From an uncultured Collinsella sp. (lineage in GTDB: Bacteria > Actinomycetota > Coriobacteriia > Coriobacteriales > Coriobacteriaceae): 64,000 nucleotides of DNA. Below are positions 15,790-25,596 of the stretch, piece by piece. The notes below the pieces were generated by a model. It was not told the origin of the DNA. It did no database searches and was given only the letters and a program-made list of their open reading frames with translations. Within the stretch, counting starts at the first letter, position 1. Every line of letters starts with the position of its first letter. The position numbers were made by a program, and so were the translations under genes. The DNA lies in assembly GCA_900757495.1 (NCBI GenBank), contig CAAENX010000014.1, forward strand, positions 62,001-126,000. Reading direction: 5' to 3'.

Positions 15790-16407
15790 ATGAACCGCTT
15801 CATCGACATCAACCCGGAGAGGTGCATCGGTTGCGGAACATGCCAGTCCGCCTGTGCCGACGCCCACCGGATGCAGGGTCTTCAGGATACGCCGCGCCTG
15901 GCGCTCGTGAAGACCGGCGGTATTTCGGCCGCCCTTGCCTGCCACCATTGCGAGGGTGCCCCCTGCGCCGAGGTCTGCCCGGTGAATGCCATCGAGCACG
16001 ATGGCGATCGCATCCACGTCAAGGAGCAGGAGTGCATCGGGTGCAGGCTGTGCGCCATCGCGTGCCCCTTCGGAGCCATCCATCCCGATGGCACGTCTAT
16101 CGCCGGTGTCGCAGGCATGTGCGACCCGACGCCTTCGTATCCTAAGTCCCTGAGCAGCCTGCTTACGTGGGCTCCCGGCCAGTACACCTGCGCTGTTAAG
16201 TGCGACCTGTGCGCCTTCGATCCGGACGGTCCGCATTGTGTGGCGGCGTGCCCCACCAAGGCGCTGACCGTCATGGGCGGCGCGGCCGATCGCGAGCTCG
16301 ACGAGGCCAAGCGCCTGCGCTCGATCGAAAACGGTCCGGTCGTCGACGTTACCGCTGTGGCCCAGGGTCTGTCCGAGAAAGCAGAAGGGAGCGTAAACAA
16401 TGGATAG
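15790..16407 (+). CDS. hyfA: Formate hydrogenlyase 4Fe-4S subunit
   Basis: A 205-residue polyferredoxin with CIGCGTCQSAC, CHHCEGAPCAEVCP, CIGCRLCAIACP and CDLCAFDPDGPHCVAACP, the four-cluster pattern of HyfA/HycB. The ATG at 15790 follows GAAAGGAAG. It overlaps the next gene by 8 bases, so it is translationally coupled to the membrane module, in the same first place as hyfA in the E. coli hyf operon. It is a paralogue of the 12894 gene; the two may serve the dehydrogenase side and the hydrogenase side. Confidence 0.9.
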   Translation: MNRFIDINPERCIGCGTCQSACADAHRMQGLQDTPRLALVKTGGISAALACHHCEGAPCAEVCPVNAIEHDGDRIHVKEQECIGCRLCAIACPFGAIHPDGTSIAGVAGMCDPTPSYPKSLSSLLTWAPGQYTCAVKCDLCAFDPDGPHCVAACPTKALTVMGGAADRELDEAKRLRSIENGPVVDVTAVAQGLSEKAEGSVNNG

Positions 16408-18418
16408 CATGACGCTGTTTATCGCATCGCTTGCCGTCTCGTGCATCGGTGCGCTCGCCTCGGTTCTGCTGATTAAGGCCGACAACGCCGCCAAGACCGC
16501 CGGCTGCCTGATCGGCGCCGTCGCGGCCGTGCTGTCGTTCATCGCGGGCCTCGAGGCCGTGCTTGGCGACGTTTCGTCCCTCAACACGGTCTTCTTCTTC
16601 CCGTTCGCCCGTCTCGAGCTCTTGCTCAACGGCCTTGCGGGCCTGATCGTGGTCCTCATCTCGATTCTCGCCTTTGCGGGCTTCATCTACGGTCTGTCCT
16701 ACTTCGACGAGTACCCGGGCAAGGTCGGGCGCGCCGGCTTCTTTATGAACACCTTCGTCGCCTCGATGATGCTCGTCATCACCGCCGACAACGTGTTCTG
16801 GTTCCTGGTCGCCTTTGAGCTCATGTCCCTTACGAGCTACTTCCTTGTCGTTATCGAGGAGAACAAGAACTCCATTAGGGGCGGTTGGCTCTACTTCGTC
16901 ATCGCGCACGTGGGCTTCGTTCTCATCATGGCGAGCTTCCTGCTCATGACCAACGGCGTGGGCGGTTCCTTCAGCTTCAGTGATTTCCGTACGCATGACT
17001 TTGGACCCGCCGTCTCCTCCGCGTGCTTCGTCCTCGCGTTCTTCGGATTTGGCGCGAAGGCCGGTATCATTCCGCTGCACTCCTGGCTGCCCCAGGCGCA
17101 CCCCGAGGCGCCGTCCAACGTGTCCGCCCTCATGTCCGGCGGCATGATCAAGATCGGCATCCTGGGAATCCTCAAGGTCGGTCTCGACCTGCTCGCGGGT
17201 TCGGGCGTCCAGCTCTGGTGGGGCCTCATGGTCCTGGTCTTCGGATCCATCTCGTCGGTCCTGGGTGTCGTCTACGCCCTCCACGAGCACGACATCAAGC
17301 GCCTGCTTGCCTATCACTCCGTCGAGAACATCGGCATCATCTTGCTCGGTGTCGGCGCGTCCATGACGGCGCACGCCCTGGGCAACGACGTCATCGCGAC
17401 GATCGCGCTCATGGCCGCCCTCTACCACACGCTCAACCACGCCATGTTCAAGGGCGAGCTGTTCCTCGGCGCGGGCTCCCTGCTCTATGCCACAGGTACG
17501 CGCAACATGGAGAAGATGGGCGGTCTGTTCCGCCGCATGCCGGTCACGGCCGTCTGCTTCCTCATCGGTGCCCTTGCCATCTCGGCCATCCCGCCGCTCA
17601 ACGGCTTCGTTTCCGAGTGGTTCACCTACCAGTCCCTGTTCAACATCTCGACGCTCTCCGACCCGGTCGTCATGGTGTTCGCCGTCGCCTCCGCGGCCGC
17701 CCTCGCCATCACCGGTGCCCTGGCCGTCACGTGCTTCGTGAAGGCCTACGGCGTCTCGTTCGCGAGCAGCCCTCGTTCCCAGGAGGCCGCGAACGCCAAG
17801 GAGTCCCCGGCTCCGATGTTGTTCTCGCAGATGCTCCTCGCGGCCATCTGCGTGGTACTGGGAATCGGCTCCCCGGTCATCGCCCCGGTTCTGGGCGACG
17901 TCGCCCAGAGCGTGCTTGCCGGCTCCGCCGTCACAGCCACCTCGGGCGTGTCTCTCGTGAACGAGATTTCCGGTGCCGCCACCTCCACCCCCGCGATCGC
18001 CATCGCGCTCGTGGTCCTCACCGGCCTCGCGTTCGCGTTGAGGTCCTGCCTCGGCGCCAAGGCCCCCGCTAAGAAGACCGACCCTTGGGCGTGCGGCTAC
18101 GAGCCCAACGAGCACATGCCCGTCGTCGCCACGAGCTTCGCGTCCGACGTCGAACTCTTCATGGGCCCGCTCTACGCCCTGCGCGAGGTATGCACCAAGA
18201 TCTGCTGGTCCATCGCGCACGTGTTCCAGAAGCTCACCGGTGTCGCCCAGGGCGTCGAGCCCCTGCCCGACCGTTTCCTGGTCGATGCACCGAGCGAGGG
18301 TGCCGACAAGCTGGCCGGCTTCGCCTCCAAGATCGAGGGCGGCAACTACTCCGTATACATCTGCTACATCGTCGCGGCGCTCGTGGTCTTCCTCGTGCTC
18401 GCCGTGGTCATGGTCTAG
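16400..18418 (+). CDS. hyfB: Formate hydrogenlyase membrane subunit, NuoL/M-like
   Basis: A 672-residue polytopic protein of the proton-antiporter (MrpA/NuoL/M) family. Key blocks include AFELMSLTSYFLV with the conserved Glu, GAKAGIIPLHSWLPQAHPEAPS, LLAYHSVENIGII and ALYHTLNHAMFKG with a buried Lys, all typical of ion-translocating subunits. The size is as in HyfB. The C-terminal 130 residues are more hydrophilic, with a final transmembrane helix. It should couple electron flow to ion movement, as proposed for Hyf-type group 4 hydrogenases; ion type cannot be told. Confidence 0.9.
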   Translation: MDSMTLFIASLAVSCIGALASVLLIKADNAAKTAGCLIGAVAAVLSFIAGLEAVLGDVSSLNTVFFFPFARLELLLNGLAGLIVVLISILAFAGFIYGLSYFDEYPGKVGRAGFFMNTFVASMMLVITADNVFWFLVAFELMSLTSYFLVVIEENKNSIRGGWLYFVIAHVGFVLIMASFLLMTNGVGGSFSFSDFRTHDFGPAVSSACFVLAFFGFGAKAGIIPLHSWLPQAHPEAPSNVSALMSGGMIKIGILGILKVGLDLLAGSGVQLWWGLMVLVFGSISSVLGVVYALHEHDIKRLLAYHSVENIGIILLGVGASMTAHALGNDVIATIALMAALYHTLNHAMFKGELFLGAGSLLYATGTRNMEKMGGLFRRMPVTAVCFLIGALAISAIPPLNGFVSEWFTYQSLFNISTLSDPVVMVFAVASAAALAITGALAVTCFVKAYGVSFASSPRSQEAANAKESPAPMLFSQMLLAAICVVLGIGSPVIAPVLGDVAQSVLAGSAVTATSGVSLVNEISGAATSTPAIAIALVVLTGLAFALRSCLGAKAPAKKTDPWACGYEPNEHMPVVATSFASDVELFMGPLYALREVCTKICWSIAHVFQKLTGVAQGVEPLPDRFLVDAPSEGADKLAGFASKIEGGNYSVYICYIVAALVVFLVLAVVMV

Positions 18419-18435
18419 AGAGGGGAGAGGATATT

Positions 18436-19359
18436 ATGAACATCGTTCTTGCGATGGCGCAGGGCCTCGTGGTCATGCTGGTCGCGCCCTTCTTCTCCGG
18501 CCTCGCCCGTGTGATTCGCGCGAAGATGCACAATCGCCGCGGTCCGTCCATCCTTCAGGATTACCGAGACCTCGCGAAGCTCATGGCGCGTCCCGAGTCC
18601 GTGAGTTCCGACTCGAGCTTCGTGCTGCGCATCATGCCGCCGCTGTTCCTCGCGGTGTCGTTTATGCTCGCCATGGGCCTGCCCATGTTCACGCTCCAGA
18701 GCCCCATGCCCGTCTTTGGTGACGCCATCACCATCATGTACGCGCTCGCGCTGTCCCGCTTCTTCTTCGCGCTGTCCGGCGTGGATTCCTCCAACGCCTA
18801 CGCGGGCTTCGGCGGTATCCGCGAGCTCCTCATGAGCGTGCTCATCGAGCCGTCCATGCTCATCGCGCTGTTCACCGTCGCCATCGTGTGCGGCTCCACG
18901 GACATTGCGACCATGGGTCAGCACATCGTTACGGGCAACGTCTCGAGCGTCGTCGCCGTTATCCTCGCCGGCGTCGCCTTCGCGGCCGCCTGTTACATGG
19001 AGCTCGGCAAGCTTCCGTTCGATCAGGCCGAAGCCGAGCAGGAGCTCCAGGAGGGCCCGCTCGCCGAGCTCTCCGGCCCGTCCCTGGCCATGATGAAGCT
19101 CGCCATGGGCATGAAGCAGGTCGTGGTCGTCGCTTGGTTCACCTCCATCTTCATCCCCTGGGGAGAGCCCGCGACCATCGGCGTCACCGCTCTCGTGGGC
19201 GCCGTCGTCTTCCTCGTCAAGTGCCTGGTCGATTTCGTCGTCTGCGGCGTGCTCGAGAACTCCGTTTCCCGTTCGCGCTTCAAGGTGCTCGGTAACCAGA
19301 CCTGGGCCGTCGTCGGCATCGCGGTCCTCGCGTTCGTCTTCGTCGTCGTAGGCGTGTAG
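18436..19359 (+). CDS. hyfC: Formate hydrogenlyase membrane anchor, NuoH-like
   Basis: A 307-residue membrane protein of the HycD/HyfC/NuoH family that anchors the hydrogenase catalytic subunits. It has RGPSILQDYRDLAKLMARPE near the N-terminus and FDQAEAEQELQEGPLAELSGPSLAMMK (residues about 195-220), the acid-rich quinone-site-like loop of NuoH. The ATG at 18436 follows AGAGAGGGGAGAGG. The spacing to its neighbours is 17 and 16 bases, as for the rest of the operon. Confidence 0.9.
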   Translation: MNIVLAMAQGLVVMLVAPFFSGLARVIRAKMHNRRGPSILQDYRDLAKLMARPESVSSDSSFVLRIMPPLFLAVSFMLAMGLPMFTLQSPMPVFGDAITIMYALALSRFFFALSGVDSSNAYAGFGGIRELLMSVLIEPSMLIALFTVAIVCGSTDIATMGQHIVTGNVSSVVAVILAGVAFAAACYMELGKLPFDQAEAEQELQEGPLAELSGPSLAMMKLAMGMKQVVVVAWFTSIFIPWGEPATIGVTALVGAVVFLVKCLVDFVVCGVLENSVSRSRFKVLGNQTWAVVGIAVLAFVFVVVGV

Positions 19360-19375
19360 GGAGAAGGGAGAAACT

Positions 19376-20833
19376 ATGTCAATCGAATCGAGCTTGTCCC
19401 TCTTTGCCATGGTGGCGATCGCCGTCCCCATGCTGGGCTCCCTGCTCATCGTCATGCTGCCGCGTCCCTACGCTAAATGGATCTGCGCCTTTGCCGGCGG
19501 CATCGCCACGGTCGCTTCCGTTGGCTTGGCCGCGACGTTTGCCGGAAACGGCATGAACGCGGTCGATGTAACCTGGGCGAGTATGGGCCAGACCTTGGTC
19601 ATGGGCTTCATATTCGACCGGATGAGCACGCTGCTCGCACCCGCGTTCGTCGCTATCGGCCTGCTCGTCGTCATCTATTCGTTCCCGTACATGAGCGATA
19701 AGAATAAGGAGCATCCCGACGCGCCCCGTCGTCGCTTCTACGTGTACTTCTCCACGTTCATCGGCGCCATGGCCGGTCTCGCCTACAGCTCCACCATCGT
19801 CGGCCAGCTCGTTTTCTTCGAGATCACCGGTGTGTGCTCCTGGGGCCTCATCAGCTACTACATGACGCCCACGGCCAAGAAGGCCGGTATGAAGGCGCTC
19901 ATCATCACCCATATCGGCGCTCTGGGACTCTACATCGGCGCGGCCTTCCTGTTCGCCGGAACCGGCACGTTCGCGCTGAGCGCGATCTCCCAGCTCGATT
20001 CCGGTATGAAGACCGTCGTGCTGCTGCTCATCCTGTTCGCTGCTTGGGCCAAGTCCGCCCAGTTCCCGCTCTACATGTGGCTGCCCTCCGCAATGGAGGC
20101 CCCCACGCCCGTTTCCGCCTACCTTCATGGCGCGTCCATGGTTAAGGTCGGCGTGTGCGTGTTCGCCCGCGCTCTTGCGAGCGCCGGCGATATCCCCGAG
20201 ATCGTCGGTTGGGTCGCCATCATCGACGCCGTCGTGACCATGCTCTTCGGCTTCCTCATGTACCTGCCCCAGAAGGATATGAAGCGCCTGCTCGCCTTCT
20301 CGACGATCGCGCAGCTCGCCTACGTGTTCTTTGGCCTGGGCCTCTCCGTGTTCGGAAGCCAGATGGCGTTTAACGGCGCCGTCGAGCACATCTTCAACCA
20401 CGCGTTCACCAAGACCCTGTTCTTCCTCATCGCTGGCTCTCTCAGCTTCACGCTGGGAACCCGTATGCTGCCCAAGATCCAGGGCCTCATGAAGAAGTAC
20501 CCGGTCACGGGCGTGGGCTTTGCGGTCGCCGCGACCGCTATCGCCGGCGTGCCCCCCATGAGCACGTTCTTTTCCAAGTTCCAGATCATTTCCGGTGGCT
20601 TCGCGGTTGGTGCTACCAACACGGTCATCTTTGTCCTCGTGTGCGTCATGGTCGTCGAGACCGTCGCCACCTTCGCATGGTTCCTGCGTTGGATGGGTAA
20701 GGTCCTGCCCGGTGAGCCGAGCGAGACCGTGGCCGCCGGCCAGCCCCTTCCGCGCGCCATGGCGTTCGTGTTCGTCGTCCTCATGATCATGGTCGTCGTC
20801 GCCGGTCCTCTGTCCTCTAGTTGGATGGGTTAG
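19376..20833 (+). CDS. hyfD: Formate hydrogenlyase membrane subunit, antiporter-like
   Basis: A 485-residue polytopic protein of the NuoL/M/N family with about fourteen hydrophobic segments. The family blocks EITGVCSWGLISYY, KSAQFPLYMWLPSAMEAPTPVSAYLH, LLAFSTIAQLAYVFFG and VEHIFNHAFTKTLFFL carry the conserved Glu, Lys and His residues of the ion path. Position four in the operon agrees with hyfD, a gene that hyc-type formate hydrogenlyases lack. Its presence places this complex with the larger Hyf type. Confidence 0.9.
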   Translation: MSIESSLSLFAMVAIAVPMLGSLLIVMLPRPYAKWICAFAGGIATVASVGLAATFAGNGMNAVDVTWASMGQTLVMGFIFDRMSTLLAPAFVAIGLLVVIYSFPYMSDKNKEHPDAPRRRFYVYFSTFIGAMAGLAYSSTIVGQLVFFEITGVCSWGLISYYMTPTAKKAGMKALIITHIGALGLYIGAAFLFAGTGTFALSAISQLDSGMKTVVLLLILFAAWAKSAQFPLYMWLPSAMEAPTPVSAYLHGASMVKVGVCVFARALASAGDIPEIVGWVAIIDAVVTMLFGFLMYLPQKDMKRLLAFSTIAQLAYVFFGLGLSVFGSQMAFNGAVEHIFNHAFTKTLFFLIAGSLSFTLGTRMLPKIQGLMKKYPVTGVGFAVAATAIAGVPPMSTFFSKFQIISGGFAVGATNTVIFVLVCVMVVETVATFAWFLRWMGKVLPGEPSETVAAGQPLPRAMAFVFVVLMIMVVVAGPLSSSWMG

Positions 20834-20843
20834 GAGGTAGGAC

Positions 20844-21497
20844 ATGGGTTATTCGTTAGTCAATATCCTGGGCGGTCTTCTGATCGTGACCTCCACCATG
20901 GTGGTCGTCTCGAAGACCATCCCGTCCGCCATCAAGTGGTACGCGATCCAGTCGGTTGTCCTGGTGGGCGTGCTGCTCACCCTGGGCCTCACCACCGGTG
21001 CCACCGAGCTTCTCATGTGGGCCGCGTCGGCCTTCGTCACCAAGGTGATCCTCGTTCCGTTCATTCTCAACCGTGCCTACAAGAAGATGGGTTCGCCTGC
21101 CGATAGCACGCTGACCTCCTCCATCAAGCCGGCCTGGACCATCATCCTCACCGGTCTGGAGGTGGCCGTCTGCTTCGCGGTGGTCACGCGCCTGAGCCTG
21201 CCCACCGCCGAGGTGGCCACTCCGGCCCTCGCCATCAGCTTCGCGCACTTCTTCGTCGGCCTCACGTGCATCATCTCCCAGCGCAACATCCTCAAGCAGA
21301 TCTTCGGGTACTGCCTTATGGAGAACGGTAGCCACGTGACGCTCGCTCTGCTCGCGCCCACGGCCCCCGAGATCATCGAGATCGGCATCGCCACCGACGC
21401 CATCTTCGCCGTCATCATCATGTCCGCCGTCGTCGTGAGGATTTGGAACGACACCAAGTCGCTCGACTCCCACGACCTGACCGAATTGAAGGGGTAG
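20844..21497 (+). CDS. hyfE: Formate hydrogenlyase membrane subunit, NuoK-like
   Basis: A 217-residue membrane protein with about six hydrophobic segments. Position, length and the central block FFVGLTCIISQRNILKQIFGYCLMENGSHV (split at residues 133-163) match HyfE, in which the Glu of MENG is equivalent to an ion-path acid of NuoK. It starts 10 bases after hyfD with TTAGGAGGTAGGAC as the ribosome-binding site. Confidence 0.88.
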   Translation: MGYSLVNILGGLLIVTSTMVVVSKTIPSAIKWYAIQSVVLVGVLLTLGLTTGATELLMWAASAFVTKVILVPFILNRAYKKMGSPADSTLTSSIKPAWTIILTGLEVAVCFAVVTRLSLPTAEVATPALAISFAHFFVGLTCIISQRNILKQIFGYCLMENGSHVTLALLAPTAPEIIEIGIATDAIFAVIIMSAVVVRIWNDTKSLDSHDLTELKG

Positions 21498-21500
21498 GCC

Positions 21501-23066
21501 ATGGATGTTTCAATGCTGACGGTCGCCCTGCTCGCTTGTCCTCTCGTGTTCTCCCTGATTATGGCTGCGCTCCCCAAGACGACGTCCTACAACGTCTTCG
21601 CGGGGCTCAACACCATCTCCGTCGCGGCGACCCTTGTCCTTTCGGTCGTCACCGCGGGAACCATGCTCTCGAGCGGGCAGAATATCGACGCTTTGGGCCT
21701 GTGGCTCCATCTCGATTCGCTCTCGTCGATCTTCGTCCTTCTGGTAGGCATCATCGGGTTCATCACCGGCGTGTACTCCATCTCCTATATCAAGATCGAT
21801 ATCGAGGAGAAGACCATGCCGGCCGAGCGCACCAAGCAGTACTACGCGCTGTTCAGCCTGTTCGTCTTCACGATGCTGCTCGCCTGCCTGTCCAACAACA
21901 TCATCCTCACCTGGGCGGCGGTCGAGGCCACTACGCTGTCGACCGTGTTCCTCGTGGGCATCTACAAGAACAAGCAGGCGCTCGAGGCGTCTTGGAAGTA
22001 CGCGATGATCTGCACCGCCGGTGTGGCCTTCGGCCTGTTCGGCACGCTGCTCATCTACGCGAACGCCGCCGATATCATGCCCAACGCGCATGAGGCCGCC
22101 TTCCTCACCTCCATCATGCCCTACGCCGACCAGTTCGACCCGATGCTCGTGCGCCTCGCGTTCGCGTTCATCGTCATCGGCTTCGGCACCAAGGCGGGCC
22201 TGTTCCCCATGCACACCTGGCTGCCCGACGCGCACTCCCAGGCTCCGAGCCCGGTCTCCGCGCTGCTCTCGGGCGTGCTGCTCAAGTGCGCCATGCTGGT
22301 GATCATCCGCTTCTACTCCCTGTCCATCATCACGGTGGGCGACACCTATCCGCGAACGCTCCTGCTCATCCTGGGCACGCTGTCCATCCTGGTAGCTGCC
22401 CTGTGCATCTTCAAGCAGGACGATATCAAGCGCCGCTTCGCGTACTCCTCCGTCGACAACGTCGGCGTGGTCGCGCTGTGCCTGGGTATCGGTGGCCCGC
22501 TCGGTATCGCCGCCTGCCTGCTGCACTGCATCTTCCACGGCTTCACGAAGGCGCTCGCCTTCTGCATGGCCGGTAACATCCAGCACATCTACCACACCCG
22601 CGACCTGAACAAGATCAAGGGCGTCGTCGAGATCGCTCCCGTCACGGCAGCGCTCACCATCATCGCCCTGCTCGCGCTCGCCGCCTTCCCGCCGTTCGCC
22701 CTGTTCATCTCCGAGTTCCTCACCTTCGTGGCCGGCGTTCAGTCCGGTCCCATCTGGGTGGTCGTGCTCGTGGCCATCGGCCTCACCGGCGTGTACTTCG
22801 CCCTTACCGGCATCGCGCTCAAGTCCATCTTCGGCAAGGCGCCCGAGGGCATGAAGCGCCACGAGGTGCCCGCCCTCATGATCATCCCCGAGATCGCCCT
22901 CGCGATCGTGGTCATGTGGTTCGGTATCGCCACCCCGGTCGCCATCACGAGCGGCGTCGAGGATGCAACGTCCGTCGTTTTGAACCAGAGCGTCGAAGAG
23001 CTCCACGAGGCCCCTCTCTACCGCATGGTGTTCAGTTCCCAGACCAAGACAAGTGAGGTGAATTAG
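21501..23066 (+). CDS. hyfF: Formate hydrogenlyase membrane subunit, antiporter-like
   Basis: A 521-residue polytopic subunit, the third antiporter-like protein of the complex. Recognisable blocks are WAAVEATTLSTVFLVGIYKNK, GTKAGLFPMHTWLPDAHSQAPSP, RFAYSSVDNVGVVAL and LHCIFHGFTKALAFCMAGN. It lies 3 bases after hyfE and 4 bases before hyfG. Three antiporter-like subunits (HyfB, D, F) next to one NuoH-like and one NuoK-like subunit give a complete Hyf-type membrane arm. Confidence 0.9.
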   Translation: MDVSMLTVALLACPLVFSLIMAALPKTTSYNVFAGLNTISVAATLVLSVVTAGTMLSSGQNIDALGLWLHLDSLSSIFVLLVGIIGFITGVYSISYIKIDIEEKTMPAERTKQYYALFSLFVFTMLLACLSNNIILTWAAVEATTLSTVFLVGIYKNKQALEASWKYAMICTAGVAFGLFGTLLIYANAADIMPNAHEAAFLTSIMPYADQFDPMLVRLAFAFIVIGFGTKAGLFPMHTWLPDAHSQAPSPVSALLSGVLLKCAMLVIIRFYSLSIITVGDTYPRTLLLILGTLSILVAALCIFKQDDIKRRFAYSSVDNVGVVALCLGIGGPLGIAACLLHCIFHGFTKALAFCMAGNIQHIYHTRDLNKIKGVVEIAPVTAALTIIALLALAAFPPFALFISEFLTFVAGVQSGPIWVVVLVAIGLTGVYFALTGIALKSIFGKAPEGMKRHEVPALMIIPEIALAIVVMWFGIATPVAITSGVEDATSVVLNQSVEELHEAPLYRMVFSSQTKTSEVN

Positions 23067-23070
23067 CACC

Positions 23071-24843
23071 ATGGCAGAACCTGAAAAGAAGGACTACGCT
23101 CGTCGCTGCGAAAGCCACGTCGAGGCCCTGCGTGCTGCAGTGCCGGGCGCTATCGAGAAGGTCGAATGGCAGTGCGAGGACCAGCTGACGATCACCGTCA
23201 AGCTGGACCGTCTGCCCGAGGCCGTCCACTACCTGTATTACGAGCGCTACGGCTGGATTCCTGTGATTGTCGGCAACGACGAGCGCAGCCTGTGCGGCCG
23301 TTACGCCGTGTACTACGTCATCTCCATGGAGGGGGAGGACCCCGGCTGGGTTACCGTGCGTGCCGAGGTCGACCCCGCCAAGATGACGTTCCCGTCCGTG
23401 ACGCCGTTCGTCCCCGCCTGCGTGTGGGGCGAGCGCGAGCTGCGCGATATGTTTGGCCTGATTCCCGAGGGTCTGCCCGACCGCCGTCGCCTGGTGCTTC
23501 CCGACGATTGGCCCAGCGGGCTGTACCCGTTGCGCAAGGATTCGATGGATTACCGTTTCCGCCCCGCCCCCGCGAGCGACATGGAAAACTACGAATTCCT
23601 GGCCGACACCAAGGGCAAGGAGACTACGCTCGTCCCCATGGGACCGCTGCACATCACCTCCGACGAGCCCGGCCACTTCCGCCTGTTCGTGGAGGGCGAG
23701 ACGATCGTCGATGCCGACTACCGCCTGTTCTACGTGCATCGCGGTATGGAGAAGGTCGCCGAGACGCGCCTGAACTATGACGCCGTGACGTTCCTCGCCG
23801 ACCGCATCTGCGGCATCTGCGGCTGCGCCCACTCGGTGGCCTATGCCGAGGCCGTCGAGCGCGCTCAGGGCATCCATGTCCCGCCGCGCGCCCAGTACAT
23901 CCGCGCCATCATGCTCGAGGTCGAGCGTCTGCACTCGCATCTGCTAAACATTGGTCTGGCGTCGCACTACACGGGCTTCGACTCCGGCTTCCAGCAGTTC
24001 TTCCGCGTCCGCGAGAAGTCCATGGACCTGGCCGAGAAGCTCTCCGGTCACCGCAAGACCTACGGCCTCAACGTGATCGGCGGCGTGCGCCGCGACATTT
24101 TGGCCGAGCAGAAGCTTTCCACGCTCACGACCATCCATCAGCTGCGCTCCGAGGTCCAGGAGCTCGTCGACGTTTTGCTCTCCACGCCCAACTTTATTGA
24201 GCGTACGAGCGGTATCGGCATCTTGGACCGCAAGATCGCACGCGACTTCTCGCCGGTCGGCCCGCTCATGCGTGGCTCGGGCTATGCCCGCGACGTGCGT
24301 TTTGACCATCCCTTCGACGGCTACGCCGATCCGGATGTTCAGAAGATGCATGCTGCCACGGCCGACACCTGCGATGCCTTCGGCCGTACCGCCGTTCGCA
24401 TCCAGGAGGTCTACGATTCGATCGACATGATCGAGACCATGCTCGAGAACTGCCCGTCGGGCCCCATCCTCACCACGGATTGGGAGTACACCCCGCACAA
24501 GTACGCCATCGGCGCCACCGAGGCGCCGCGCGGCGAGGACGTGCACTGGGCCATGCTCGGCAACAACCAGAAGTGCTACCGCTGGCGCGCCAAGGCCGCC
24601 ACGTACAGCAACTGGCCGGTCCTGCGCTACATGTTCCGCGGCAACACCGTGGGCGACGCGGCGCTGATCGTCGGCTCGCTCGACCCGTGCTACTCCTGCA
24701 CCGACCGCGTGACGGTGACCGATGTCGCCGCCAAGCGCGACCACGTGCTCGACAAGGAGCAGTTCGAGAACGTCTGGCGCGACAAGTCGCCGCTTGCGGG
24801 CGAGGGCACCATGGCCGCTCCGCTCGATGAGGAGGCGCTCTAA
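23071..24843 (+). CDS. hyfG: [NiFe]-hydrogenase large subunit fused to a NuoC-like domain (HycE/HyfG)
   Basis: A 590-residue fusion. Residues 1-175 match the NuoC 30 kDa domain (WGERELRDMFGLIPEGLPDRRRLVLPDDWP). The rest is a group 4 [NiFe] large subunit with nickel ligands C247 and C250 in RICGICGCAHS and C540 and C543 in DPCYSCTDR. After R546 a 44-residue tail remains, as expected for a precursor that is cut behind the Arg by the HycI protease, which is encoded four genes downstream. It reduces protons to H2 on the cytoplasmic side of the membrane. Confidence 0.95.
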   Translation: MAEPEKKDYARRCESHVEALRAAVPGAIEKVEWQCEDQLTITVKLDRLPEAVHYLYYERYGWIPVIVGNDERSLCGRYAVYYVISMEGEDPGWVTVRAEVDPAKMTFPSVTPFVPACVWGERELRDMFGLIPEGLPDRRRLVLPDDWPSGLYPLRKDSMDYRFRPAPASDMENYEFLADTKGKETTLVPMGPLHITSDEPGHFRLFVEGETIVDADYRLFYVHRGMEKVAETRLNYDAVTFLADRICGICGCAHSVAYAEAVERAQGIHVPPRAQYIRAIMLEVERLHSHLLNIGLASHYTGFDSGFQQFFRVREKSMDLAEKLSGHRKTYGLNVIGGVRRDILAEQKLSTLTTIHQLRSEVQELVDVLLSTPNFIERTSGIGILDRKIARDFSPVGPLMRGSGYARDVRFDHPFDGYADPDVQKMHAATADTCDAFGRTAVRIQEVYDSIDMIETMLENCPSGPILTTDWEYTPHKYAIGATEAPRGEDVHWAMLGNNQKCYRWRAKAATYSNWPVLRYMFRGNTVGDAALIVGSLDPCYSCTDRVTVTDVAAKRDHVLDKEQFENVWRDKSPLAGEGTMAAPLDEEAL

Positions 24844-24844
24844 T

Positions 24845-25594
24845 ATGCTGAAGCTTTGGAAGGTTAACGCCAAGGCCGGCGACGCGACGGTCAAGTACCC
24901 GTTTGCGCCGTTTCCCACCAACAAGGACATGCGCGGCAAGCCCGAGCACAACGCCGAGCTCTGCATCGCCTGCGGTGCCTGCGGCGTGGCGTGCCCGGCC
25001 GATGCCATTCGCATGGACACCGACCTTGCGGCCGATACCATTCGCATGGACACCGACCTTGCGGCCGATACCATCACCTGGTCGATTGACTACGGTCGCT
25101 GCATCTTCTGCGGCCGCTGTGAGGAAGCCTGTCCCATGGAGGCCATCAAGCTCACCGAAGAGTTTGAGCTGGCCGTTATGAGCAAGGACGACCTCACCAG
25201 CAAGAGCGTCTATACGCTCGAGCACTGCTCGCGTTGCGGCAAGCCGTTCGCCCCGCACAAGGAGATCGACTACGCCAAGCGCCTGCTGCAAAAGGCCGGC
25301 GGCATGGAGGCCATCCAGGCCGCCCGTACCGTCGGTATGTGCCAGGAGTGCAAGCGCGAGCTCGACGCCCTGCGCGCCGCTTCGGCCGTAAAGACCGGCA
25401 ACGCGCACGGCATGGCTGCCAACGAGACGCTTGCGTCCGGTGAGCCCCAGGGCCCCGGCATGGAGTATCTGGGCGGCCACGGCGTGAACCCGGAGTATAT
25501 CGACCGCGAGCTCAACCCCGATGCGCCCGAGATTCCCGCCGGTCCTGCGCCGGTCGAGGGCATCATCATGGATTTTGATACGAAGGAGGAGTAA
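24845..25594 (+). CDS. hyfH: Hydrogenase ferredoxin-like subunit (HycF/HyfH) with an internal duplication
   Basis: A 249-residue NuoI-like protein with two cluster motifs, CIACGACGVACP and CIFCGRCEEACP, joining the dehydrogenase side to the hydrogenase. Between them an 11-residue segment (IRMDTDLAADT) occurs twice in tandem, encoded by an exact 33 bp duplication at 25007-25039 and 25040-25072. Two CxxC pairs in the second half (CSRCGKPF, CQECKRE) suggest a zinc site. The protein is longer than E. coli HyfH. The ATG at 24845 is one base after the hyfG stop. Confidence 0.9.
   Translation: MLKLWKVNAKAGDATVKYPFAPFPTNKDMRGKPEHNAELCIACGACGVACPADAIRMDTDLAADTIRMDTDLAADTITWSIDYGRCIFCGRCEEACPMEAIKLTEEFELAVMSKDDLTSKSVYTLEHCSRCGKPFAPHKEIDYAKRLLQKAGGMEAIQAARTVGMCQECKRELDALRAASAVKTGNAHGMAANETLASGEPQGPGMEYLGGHGVNPEYIDRELNPDAPEIPAGPAPVEGIIMDFDTKEE
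25007..25072 (+). repeat. Exact 33 bp tandem duplication inside hyfH
   Basis: Bases 25007-25039 and 25040-25072 are identical and in frame, adding 11 residues between the two ferredoxin motifs. Confidence 0.95.
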
Positions 25595-25596
25595 CC

